A DNA stretch of 12,623 bases from an uncultured Collinsella sp. (lineage in GTDB: Bacteria; Actinomycetota; Coriobacteriia; Coriobacteriales; Coriobacteriaceae), in contig URZN01000010.1 of the NCBI GenBank assembly GCA_900552345.1, positions 1-12,623 of the forward strand, read 5' to 3'. The position numbers and the translations under genes are program-made. Every line of letters starts with the position of its first letter. Position 1 is the first letter of the stretch. The notes below the pieces were generated by a model. The model made no database searches. It had not been told where the DNA came from and was given only the letters and a program-made list of their open reading frames with translations. Shown one piece after another: positions 7,385 to 12,623 of this stretch.

Positions 7385-7681
7385 ATGGAAGAGATGGAAG
7401 TCAATCACGTCGACGACATCCACGAGAAGCTGACCGATATGGTGGGCGATCGCGTTAAGGTGAAGGCCAACATGGGCCGCACCCGCGTCGTCGAGCGCAT
7501 GGGCACCATCAAGAGCGTCCATCCGGCAGTCTTTATCGTCGAGGTCGACGAGCGCCGTGGCCGCAAGTCGCGTCAGTCCTACCAGTATATTGATGTTCTC
7601 ACCGGCCAGGTCGAGCTGTTTGACCCCGAGAGCGGCGAGCACATTTTTACTCCGCTCGGCAATCAGCTCGAGGAGCACTAG
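7385..7681 (+). CDS. veg: Veg family protein
   Basis: A small protein of 98 residues from the Veg (DUF1021) family. Bacillus subtilis Veg is about 86 residues and has been linked to biofilm regulation; the biochemical role is not settled. The match is seen in the order DIHEKLTDMVGDRVKVKANMGR, then RVVERMGTIKSVHPAVFIVEVD, then SYQYIDVLTGQVELF, which parallels the Bacillus protein throughout. The fold is predicted to be a small beta-barrel (inference). The ATG at 7385 is chosen because GGAGG (7372-7376) lies eight bases upstream; an upstream in-frame ATG at 7361 has no ribosome site. The gene ends two bases before the GTG of ispE. The veg-to-ispE neighbourhood also occurs in Bacillus. Compared with Bacillus Veg, there are short extra N- and C-terminal segments. 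Confidence 0.88.
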   Translation: MEEMEVNHVDDIHEKLTDMVGDRVKVKANMGRTRVVERMGTIKSVHPAVFIVEVDERRGRKSRQSYQYIDVLTGQVELFDPESGEHIFTPLGNQLEEH

Positions 7682-7683
7682 CG

Positions 7684-8580
7684 GTGACCGATTGGTCCCT
7701 GACCCTTTCCGCGCCGGCAAAGATCAACCTCTATCTGGGGGTTCATACCGAGCGCGACGACCGCGGCTACCATAAGGTCGATTCCCTGATGGCAGCCGTC
7801 GGTCTTGTCGATACCGTTACGGTTACGCCGGCACAGGCACTGACCGTCCAGACGATTCCGGCATCCGATTTTCCCATGCAAAAGAATACGGCGTATCGTG
7901 CGGCCGCTGCTATGGCCGAGCATTATGGTCGCGAAGCCAATGTCTGCATCACGATCGAGAAGCGCATCCCGTTGTGTGCCGGCCTGGGCGGTCCTTCGAC
8001 GGATGCCGCGGCGGTCATTGTCGCCTTGGCAGAGAGTTGGGGCATCGACCGTGCCGATTCCGCGCTGGACAACATCGCGCGCGGCATTGGCGCTGACGTT
8101 CCCTTCTTTTTGCATGCCAGCCCTGCATTTTACGTGGGTGGGGGAGACGTGCTGGCAACCGAGTACCCCGCACTACCCGCGACACCCGTCGTGCTGGTCA
8201 AGCCGCGCGAGGCAAGCGTTTCAACAATTGAAGCCTATCGACGTTTTGACGAGACCCCTGCGCCTGCGGACAAGCCCGGAGCGATCGCATCTGCCCTTCA
8301 CTCGGGAGATGCAGAGGTGGCCTACGCGCTCGTCCACAACAACTTGGGTGTCATTTCCGCGCAGATGGAGCCGCGGATTCAAACGGTGCTCGACTGGCTT
8401 CGTTCGCAGAACGGTACCGTTGCCGTAAACGTGTGCGGTTCGGGTGCCTGCTCGTTTGCTCTCTGCGATAGCGCCGCCACGGCAGTCAATCTTGCGGCAG
8501 CCGCTCAACAAAACGGCTGGTGGGCTTATGCAACGGAGCTCGTTTCCGACACGGTTCGCATTGAAGCGCCAAAGAAGTAA
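7684..8580 (+). CDS. ispE: 4-diphosphocytidyl-2-C-methyl-D-erythritol kinase
   Basis: The ATP-dependent kinase of the non-mevalonate (MEP) isoprenoid pathway, phosphorylating CDP-methylerythritol. The products feed undecaprenyl phosphate for cell-wall synthesis among other uses. The 298 residues show GHMP-kinase motifs: PAKINLYL (11-18, substrate site), the ATP loop CAGLGGPSTDAAA (98-110), GADVPFFL, and the C-terminal NVCGSGACSFAL. The ATP loop is usually GAGLGGGSSDAA; the Pro and Thr replacements are conservative but noticeable. The start is GTG at 7684, with AGGAG (7671-7675) eight bases upstream inside the veg reading frame, so translation is coupled to veg. No clear terminator lies between ispE and the tRNA gene 49 bases downstream. 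Confidence 0.94.
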   Translation: MTDWSLTLSAPAKINLYLGVHTERDDRGYHKVDSLMAAVGLVDTVTVTPAQALTVQTIPASDFPMQKNTAYRAAAAMAEHYGREANVCITIEKRIPLCAGLGGPSTDAAAVIVALAESWGIDRADSALDNIARGIGADVPFFLHASPAFYVGGGDVLATEYPALPATPVVLVKPREASVSTIEAYRRFDETPAPADKPGAIASALHSGDAEVAYALVHNNLGVISAQMEPRIQTVLDWLRSQNGTVAVNVCGSGACSFALCDSAATAVNLAAAAQQNGWWAYATELVSDTVRIEAPKK

Positions 8581-8588
8581 AAATTTCT

Positions 8589-8618
8589 CTGGCACACGAC
8601 GGAAATCTTTGTTACTAT
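8589..8618 (+). promoter_or_regulatory. Probable tRNA-Pro promoter
   Basis: CTGGCA (8589-8594) and TACTAT (8613-8618) are spaced 18 bases apart. A start near 8625 would leave a leader of about five bases before the mature tRNA. The GTTACTAT context is shared with the sequence upstream of murE. Confidence 0.5.
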
Positions 8619-8629
8619 AGTCGAGCTAA

Positions 8630-8706
8630 CGGGTTGTGGCTCAGTTTGGTAGAGCACTGCGTTCGGGACGCAGGGGTCGCTGGTTCAAATCCAGTCAACC
8701 CGACCA
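8630..8706 (+). tRNA. tRNA-Pro, anticodon CGG
   Basis: The 77-base sequence folds as a complete cloverleaf. The acceptor CGGGTTG pairs with CAACCCG. The D arm is GCTC/GAGC. The anticodon arm is CTGCG/CGCAG with loop TTCGGGA, giving anticodon CGG at 8664-8666, which reads proline codon CCG. The T arm has loop TTCAAAT. The discriminator A and an encoded CCA end (8704-8706) follow. The C1-G72 pair with A73 is the bacterial tRNA-Pro identity set. Confidence 0.96.
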
Positions 8707-8717
8707 GAGCATGAGGA

Positions 8718-8745
8718 GGGACCGCTTCTTGCGGTCCCTTTTTTT
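8718..8745 (+). terminator. Terminator after tRNA-Pro
   Basis: Eight-base-pair stem GGGACCGC / GCGGTCCC with a TTCTT loop, then seven T residues, 11 bases after the tRNA CCA end. It separates the tRNA from tatA. Confidence 0.95.
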
Positions 8746-8753
8746 AGCTATTG

Positions 8754-8782
8754 TTGTGATACCGCGATACCCGCGGTATACT
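8754..8782 (+). promoter_or_regulatory. tatA promoter
   Basis: TTGTGA (8754-8759) and TATACT (8777-8782) are spaced 17 bases apart. The start would be near 8789, about 30 bases ahead of the tatA ATG. A terminator directly upstream makes an independent promoter necessary here. Confidence 0.65.
8759..8779 (+). promoter_or_regulatory. Operator-like palindrome inside the tatA promoter
   Basis: ATACCGCG (8759-8766) and CGCGGTAT (8772-8779) form a perfect 8-bp inverted repeat around a 5-base centre. It fills the spacer and overlaps the last base of the -35 and the first three of the -10. The position fits a repressor site. No T tract follows, so a terminator is unlikely. The regulator is unknown. 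Confidence 0.5.
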
Positions 8783-8818
8783 CATTCGAGCTTGTCTCGC
8801 TGTATTGTGGAGGTCTAC

Positions 8819-9094
8819 ATGTTTGGACTGAGGGCTCCTGAGCTCATCATTATTCTCGTTGTTGTCCTGATTATCTTTGGGCCTAAGAACCTGCCGAAGC
8901 TCGGTAAGTCCCTCGGCTCTACCGTCAAGAATATCCGCGAGGGTATGGAGGGCGACGATAAGGGCGAAACCAAGCAGGCCGAGGACGTTGTGGTCGAGGA
9001 GTCCAAGGAGGACAAGGAGATCGCAGAGCTCGAGGCCAAGCTCGCTGCTGCCAAGCAAAAGAAGGCAGAGGACAGCGACGCGGACGCAGAGTAG
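8819..9094 (+). CDS. tatA: Twin-arginine translocase subunit TatA
   Basis: Forms the membrane-spanning pore component of the Tat pathway, which exports folded proteins. The 91 residues have the TatA layout. A short N-terminus with Glu8 precedes one hydrophobic helix (about 9-20), the FGP hinge (20-22), [10 protein letters not shown] starting the amphipathic helix (about 24-45), and a charged C-terminal tail. The tail is rich in Glu, Asp and Lys and likely helical ([16 protein letters not shown]). The ATG at 8819 has GGAGG (8809-8813) five bases upstream; the frame stays open into the tRNA gene upstream, but that part is not coding. No tatC or tatB is adjacent, so the rest of the translocase must be elsewhere. 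TatB is a less likely reading, since the short length and FGP-LPKLG suit TatA. Confidence 0.9.
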   Translation: MFGLRAPELIIILVVVLIIFGPKNLPKLGKSLGSTVKNIREGMEGDDKGETKQAEDVVVEESKEDKEIAELEAKLAAAKQKKAEDSDADAE

Positions 9095-9119
9095 TCCCAT
9101 CCCTTTGGGGTGAGCACCT

Positions 9120-9152
9120 GACCGGCTTGCCCGCAGGCTAGCCGGTCTTTTT
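9120..9152 (+). terminator. Terminator after tatA
   Basis: GACCGGC (9120-9126) pairs with GCCGGTC (9141-9147). The stem continues inward with T-A, one mismatch and GCC/GGC to a CGCA loop. Five T residues follow, then a second T run after CG. Confidence 0.92.
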
Positions 9153-9201
9153 CGTTTTTGTTGACAGTTGATCGTTACATCATAGTTGGGGAGATATCCG
9201 T

Positions 9202-9672
9202 ATGGACGCAAGCCAGATCGTACTGACCGCTGAGGGCCGCCAGAAGCTCGTCGAGGAGCTCGCTTGGCGTGAGGGCGATTACGCCAAGGAGATCGTCGAG
9301 GACATCAAGGAAGCCCGCGCGTTCGGCGACCTTTCGGAGAACTCCGAGTACGATGCCGCCAAGGACAAGCAGGCCCAGAATGCTGCTCGCATCGCCGAGA
9401 TTCAGGCTATTCTCGCCAACGCCCAGGTTGCTGCCACCACGGGTGATCTGACCGTCTCCATCGGTTCCACCGTTTCGTTGATTGATCCCAACGGTGAGGT
9501 CATGGAGGTCACGCTTGTCGGTACCACCGAGACCAACTCGCTCGAGCACAAGATCTCCAACGAGTCTCCGGTCGGCCACGCCATCATTGGTCATGGCGAG
9601 GGCGACTCCGTCGAGGTCGTTACGCCTTCCGGCAAGACCCGCATCTACACCATCGCCAAGATCGCACGCTAG
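9202..9672 (+). CDS. greA: Transcription elongation factor GreA
   Basis: Binds the RNA polymerase secondary channel and stimulates cleavage of backtracked RNA, rescuing stalled complexes. At 156 residues it matches the family length (about 155-160). The N-terminal coiled-coil hairpin (about 1-75) has the tip GDLSENSEYDAAKDK with the acidic Asp43 and Glu46 that act at the polymerase centre. The C-terminal FKBP-like domain follows, ending ESPVGHAIIGHGEGDSVEVVTPSGKTRIYTI. The ATG at 9202 has GGGGAG (9188-9193) eight bases upstream. The gene is separated by 78 bases and a hairpin from lysS; greA next to lysS is an arrangement found in several Gram-positive groups. Confidence 0.95.
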   Translation: MDASQIVLTAEGRQKLVEELAWREGDYAKEIVEDIKEARAFGDLSENSEYDAAKDKQAQNAARIAEIQAILANAQVAATTGDLTVSIGSTVSLIDPNGEVMEVTLVGTTETNSLEHKISNESPVGHAIIGHGEGDSVEVVTPSGKTRIYTIAKIAR

Positions 9673-9676
9673 ACCA

Positions 9677-9733
9677 CGGTCCCGCGTAAAGGTATGTTTT
9701 CGCTCCCTGGGACCGAATCCTGGGGAGCGTTTT
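9677..9733 (+). terminator. Terminator or attenuator between greA and lysS
   Basis: CGCTCCC (9701-9707) pairs with GGGAGCG (9723-9729), followed by TTTTAGTTT, a moderate Rho-independent terminator. CGGTCCC (9677-9683) is perfectly complementary to GGGACCG (9709-9715) within the loop of that hairpin. The two pairings interleave, so they could compete in an attenuation-like way. The T tract ends five bases before the lysS ribosome site. Confidence 0.6.
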
Positions 9734-9750
9734 AGTTTGAGGAGCTAACT

Positions 9751-11715
9751 ATGGCAGAAAACCAGAACGCCGCCGATCAGGCATCGACGCTCAACGACGA
9801 GCGCGCCACCCGCCTGGCCAAGCGTGCCTCCCTGTTCGAGGCGGGCCAGAACCCGTATCCCGAGCACTCCGAGATTGAGGACTACGTCGTCGACATCGAG
9901 ACTAAGTACGCCGAGCTCACCGATGGCGAGGACACCGAGGACGTCGTGAAGATCGGCGGCCGTGTGGTTGCCAAGCGCGGTCAGGGCAAGATTATGTTCA
10001 TCGTCGTGCGCGACGCGACCGGTGAGATCCAGCTGTTCTGCCGCATCAACGATATGGACGAGGCCGCCTGGAACACGCTCAAGGCACTCGACCTGGGCGA
10101 TATCCTGGGCGTGACCGGCGTAGTCGTGCGCACCAAGCGTGGCCAGCTTTCCGTTGCCCCCAAGAGTGCGACGCTGCTGTCCAAGGCCGTTCGCCCGCTG
10201 CCCGAGAAGTTCCACGGACTCTCCGACAAGGAGACCCGCTATCGTCAGCGCTATGTCGACCTGATCGCCAACGACGACGTTCGCGAGACCTTCCGCAAGC
10301 GCTCGCAGATTCTCTCCACGTTCCGCCGCTTTATGGAGTCCGATGGCTACATGGAGGTCGAGACCCCCATCCTGCAGACCATCCAGGGCGGAGCTACTGC
10401 CAAGCCGTTCATCACGCACTTCAACGCGCTCGATCAGGAGTGCTACCTGCGTATCGCCACCGAGCTGCACCTCAAGCGCTGCATCGTCGGCGGCTTTGAG
10501 CGCGTGTTCGAAATCGGTCGCATCTTCCGCAACGAGGGCATGGACCTTACCCACAATCCCGAGTTCACCACGATGGAGGCCTACCGCGCCTTCTCCGATC
10601 TCGAGGGCATGAAGGCGCTCGCCCAGGGCGTCATCAAGGCCGCTAACAAGGCCATCGGCAACCCCGAGGTCATCGAGTATCAGGGCCAGACTATCGACCT
10701 GTCCGGTGAGTGGGCAAGCCGCCCCATGACCGACATCGTCTCCGACGTGCTCGGCAAGCAGGTCACCATCGACACGCCTGTTGAGGAGCTTGCTGCCGCC
10801 GCACGCGAGAAGGGCCTGGAGATCAAGCCCGAGTGGACCGCCGGCAAGATCATCGCCGAGATCTATGACGAGCTGGGCGAGGACACCATCGTCAACCCCA
10901 CCTTCGTGTGCGATTACCCCATCGAGGTTAGCCCGCTTGCCAAGCGCTTTGAGGATGACCCGCGCCTGACCCATCGCTTTGAGCTGGTCATCGCCGGCCA
11001 CGAGTACGCGAACGCGTTCTCCGAGCTCAACGACCCGGTCGACCAGGCCGAGCGCTTCGCTGCCCAGATGGCCGAGAAGGCCGGCGGTGACGACGAGGCC
11101 ATGGAGTACGACGAGGATTACGTGCGCGCCCTCGAGTACGGTATGCCTCCCGCGGGCGGCATTGGCATCGGTATCGACCGCGTGGTCATGCTGCTCACCA
11201 ACCAGGCTTCCATCCGCGACGTGCTGCTGTTCCCGCACATGAAGCCCGAGAAGGGTTTCCAGTCCGGTGCCGCTGCTGCCAAGGCTGCCGAGGCCGGCAA
11301 CACCGCGAGCCCCTTCGTCAAGCCGCTCAAGCCCACGGTTGATTATTCCAAGATTGCCGTCGAGCCGCTGTTTGAGGAGTTCGTCGACTTTGATACCTTC
11401 TCCAAGAGCGACTTCCGCGCCGTGAAGGTCAAGGCATGCGAGGCCGTCAAGAAGTCCAAGAAGCTGCTGAACTTTACGCTCGATGATGGCACCGGCACCG
11501 ACCGCACCATCCTCTCCGGTATTCACGATTATTACGAGCCCGAGGACCTGGTCGGCAAGACCTTGCTCGCCATCACCAACCTGCCTCCGCGCAAGATGAT
11601 GGGTATCCCCAGCTGCGGCATGCTCATCAGCGCCATCCACGAGGAGGAGGGCGAGGAGCGCCTCAACCTGATCCAGCTCGACGTCTCCATCCCTGCCGGC
11701 GCAAAGATGTACTAA
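9751..11715 (+). CDS. lysS: Lysine--tRNA ligase (class II) with C-terminal tRNA-binding domain
   Basis: Charges tRNA-Lys with lysine. At 654 residues it is about 150 longer than usual bacterial LysRS (about 490-510). The N-terminal anticodon-binding OB fold covers about residues 60-165 (VKIGGRVVAKRGQGKIMFIVVRD). The class II catalytic core follows: motif 1 region near FRRFMESDGYMEVETPIL, motif 2 as FEIGRIFRNEGMDLTHNPEFTTMEAY (about 253-278), the ANAFSELNDP lysine-site segment (420-429), and motif 3 as GGIGIGIDR (469-477). After an Ala- and Pro-containing linker (about 503-540) comes a second OB-type domain (about 545-654). Its SKSDFRAVKVKACEAVKKSKKLLNF and NLPPRKMMGIPSCGMLIS are characteristic of the Trbp111/Arc1p/MetRS C-terminal tRNA-binding family. 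The frame is continuous, so this is a genuine fusion. The ATG at 9751 follows GAGGAG (9739-9744). Confidence 0.95.
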   Translation: MAENQNAADQASTLNDERATRLAKRASLFEAGQNPYPEHSEIEDYVVDIETKYAELTDGEDTEDVVKIGGRVVAKRGQGKIMFIVVRDATGEIQLFCRINDMDEAAWNTLKALDLGDILGVTGVVVRTKRGQLSVAPKSATLLSKAVRPLPEKFHGLSDKETRYRQRYVDLIANDDVRETFRKRSQILSTFRRFMESDGYMEVETPILQTIQGGATAKPFITHFNALDQECYLRIATELHLKRCIVGGFERVFEIGRIFRNEGMDLTHNPEFTTMEAYRAFSDLEGMKALAQGVIKAANKAIGNPEVIEYQGQTIDLSGEWASRPMTDIVSDVLGKQVTIDTPVEELAAAAREKGLEIKPEWTAGKIIAEIYDELGEDTIVNPTFVCDYPIEVSPLAKRFEDDPRLTHRFELVIAGHEYANAFSELNDPVDQAERFAAQMAEKAGGDDEAMEYDEDYVRALEYGMPPAGGIGIGIDRVVMLLTNQASIRDVLLFPHMKPEKGFQSGAAAAKAAEAGNTASPFVKPLKPTVDYSKIAVEPLFEEFVDFDTFSKSDFRAVKVKACEAVKKSKKLLNFTLDDGTGTDRTILSGIHDYYEPEDLVGKTLLAITNLPPRKMMGIPSCGMLISAIHEEEGEERLNLIQLDVSIPAGAKMY

Positions 11716-11718
11716 CTA

Positions 11719-11745
11719 GTTACGCGGTTCTACGAACCGCGTAAC
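11719..11745 (+). repeat. Perfect 12-bp hairpin just after lysS
   Basis: GTTACGCGGTTC (11719-11730), loop TAC, GAACCGCGTAAC (11734-11745), starting four bases after the lysS stop. No T tract follows; instead a second, 6-bp GGCCCG / CGGGCC hairpin (11746-11765) follows at once. It may be a transcript-end stabiliser or a degenerate terminator. Confidence 0.6.
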
Positions 11746-11793
11746 GGCCCGACGCTGCGCGGGCCGCATTTGGACAATCTGACGTTCAACTTC

Positions 11794-11828
11794 AAGGGCG
11801 CGACCAGAAGGTCAGCGCCCTTTCGTTT
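11794..11828 (+). terminator. Main terminator after lysS
   Basis: AAGGGCGC-GACC (11794-11805) pairs with GGTC-A-GCGCCCTT (11810-11822), a 12-bp stem with one bulged A and an AGAA loop. It runs into TTTCGTTT. It is about 80 bases after the lysS stop. Confidence 0.85.
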
Positions 11829-11889
11829 CACGTCACCTTGTCACAAATGCGACCCGCTCGCTGGCGTTGCCAATACATCGACGTTGTCG

Positions 11890-11951
11890 GAGTAGTCATT
11901 GGGGACGTTCTTAAACGACTAGTCATTCAAGAACGTCCCCAATGACTACTC
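11890..11951. repeat. Large perfect palindrome (23-bp arms, 16-base loop)
   Basis: Bases 11890-11912 are exactly complementary to 11929-11951, including the GGGGACGTTC / GAACGTCCCC core and AGTCATT / AATGACT outer part. The loop holds the self-complementary GACTAGTC (11917-11924) and another AGTCATT (11921-11927), so alternative foldings exist. There is no T tract. It resembles a REP-like or miniature mobile element more than a terminator. Confidence 0.75.
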
Positions 11952-12055
11952 AATGGCTATTGCGCGCATGGCTCGCATGACAGCCGTCTCTTTTATGTTT
12001 CCTTTAGCCGTCGCTGTTTAGGATGGGGGTTAGTCGATAGGAAGGGAGCACCGGG

Positions 12056-12623
12056 ATGGACGATGCGAGCGAGCGCGCGATTGAAGAGGACATGCTCGAT
12101 CAGTTCAACTACTTTGATGATGAGGACGAGGAGCTGATCGACCGCCGCGAGCCAGCGCCGCTTGATTCCTTTGATCTGGTCGATGAAGAGACTGATGAGG
12201 TTGAGGACGAATCAACGGAGTCCCCACAGTCTTCGCGCCTTAACTCGCTGCTTTCGAGAGCCCCCATGCACCACGGCGTTCGTGCCGGCGCGCTCCATAT
12301 GAAAACTGACTGGCACCAGATCGTGACGGCAGGCGATGAACTTGCCGTCGATGCGCCGCTCACCGATAAATCATCCATCATCTGCCGCACCGGTATGCTT
12401 ATGCTCGCGAGCGGAACGGGTGCCTGGCGCGTGCGCGATACCATGAATCGCGTCGCCGCCGTACTCGGTGTGACCATCCACGTTGACTTAAGTCTCCTAT
12501 CGTTTGAGTGCACCTGCATCGAAGATGGCCACTGCTTTAACGAGGTCGTCAGCTTGCCCACAACCGGCGTCAATACCCATCGCATTTGGATGATGGAGAG
12601 TTTCCTCAAGGAAATCGAGACCT
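12056..12623 (+). CDS. Threonine/serine exporter ThrE family protein, N-terminal part (3' end outside window)
   Basis: The frame is open from the ATG at 12056 to the end of the window (189 codons), so the membrane-spanning part is not seen. Residues 1 to about 65 are strikingly acidic and low in complexity (FDDEDEEL, DLVDEETDEVEDESTES). From about residue 108 the sequence follows the ThrE (DUF1212) N-terminal domain: CRTGMLMLASGTGAWRVRDT, MNRVAAVLGVTIHVDLS, then NEVVSLPTTGVNTHRIWMMESF. In this family the cytosolic domain precedes about ten membrane helices and the protein exports Thr and Ser. It could also be the first of a two-gene split form (YjjP-like), which only the missing 3' part can decide. 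AGGGAG (12043-12048) lies seven bases before the ATG. The upstream terminator and palindrome separate it from lysS. Confidence 0.78.
   Translation, partial: MDDASERAIEEDMLDQFNYFDDEDEELIDRREPAPLDSFDLVDEETDEVEDESTESPQSSRLNSLLSRAPMHHGVRAGALHMKTDWHQIVTAGDELAVDAPLTDKSSIICRTGMLMLASGTGAWRVRDTMNRVAAVLGVTIHVDLSLLSFECTCIEDGHCFNEVVSLPTTGVNTHRIWMMESFLKEIET

Larger units (their letters stand above)
11716..12055. other. Intergenic region lysS to exporter gene
   Basis: The 340 bases hold no convincing gene. In order they contain two abutting hairpins (11719-11765), a terminator (11794-11828), about 60 bases without recognised structure, a 23-bp perfect palindrome (11890-11951), and about 100 bases before the next ATG in which no good promoter was found. 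A 22-codon frame at 11953 (MAIARMARMTAVSF...) has no ribosome site and is not called. Confidence 0.7.

Noticed and set aside
8636..8818. Upstream extension of the tatA frame through the tRNA
   Set aside because: It would read through the tRNA-Pro gene and its terminator; the ATG at 8819 has a proper ribosome site and starts exactly at the TatA N-terminus.
9161..9186. Perfect TTGACA at 9161-9166 as a greA promoter
   Set aside because: The only -10-like sequence, CATAGT at 9181-9186, is 14 bases away and would start transcription inside the greA ribosome site. A start-site map would settle it.
9745..11640. A 631-codon open frame on the minus strand opposite lysS
   Set aside because: It is a mirror of a GC-rich gene with strong codon bias; the plus strand encodes an unmistakable LysRS, and the minus-strand protein shows no recognisable domain or ribosome site.
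11890..11951. CRISPR array or phage attachment site at the large palindrome
   Set aside because: There are no regularly spaced repeats, and no integrase or cas gene lies in the window.
11953..12021. A 22-codon frame after the palindrome that looks slightly like a signal or leader peptide
   Set aside because: There is no ribosome site and no amino-acid run that would make it an attenuator leader.
12109..12609. A 166-codon minus-strand open frame rich in Ser at the window end
   Set aside because: The serine-rich product is the reverse reading of the acidic and ThrE-like plus-strand frame, which has a ribosome site and family motifs.

Overview
The window is a GC-rich stretch of bacterial chromosome with every recognised gene on the + strand. 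Several features suggest a Coriobacteriia member such as Collinsella or a relative: GC-rich codon use, a Veg protein directly before ispE, a MurE without the diaminopimelate-type motif, and a LysRS carrying a C-terminal tRNA-binding domain. This assignment is inference from style and gene content; no marker gene is present to confirm it.

Layout: (1) 2-1603 asnB (5' end missing) with a strong terminator. (2) 1716-5239 murE, a HAD-IIB phosphatase and murI: peptidoglycan precursor synthesis with an orphan phosphatase between. (3) 5295-7254 rph, rdgB and dtd: RNA trimming, nucleotide-pool cleaning and D-aminoacyl-tRNA proofreading. murI-rph-rdgB is a gene order seen in many bacteria. (4) 7385-8580 veg and ispE, tightly coupled. 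(5) 8630-8706 tRNA-Pro(CGG) with its own promoter and terminator. (6) 8819-9094 tatA behind a promoter whose spacer holds a perfect palindrome. (7) 9202-11715 greA and lysS. (8) 11716-12055 a 340-bp gap filled by four successive hairpins, including a 23-bp perfect palindrome. (9) 12056 to the end, the start of a ThrE-type threonine/serine exporter.

The genes are mostly housekeeping: cell-wall precursors, tRNA and translation quality control, isoprenoid synthesis, secretion and transcription elongation. The less expected material lies between genes. Two hairpins with nearly the same GGGAC-containing core but unrelated stem arms each begin inside the TAA stop codon of the preceding gene (rph and dtd), which looks like a dispersed REP-like element. 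A third, larger palindrome follows lysS. The tatA promoter has an operator-like inverted repeat between its -35 and -10. The rph and lysS leaders contain mutually exclusive pairings that could act as switches. No defence system, CRISPR array, phage or transposase gene was seen.
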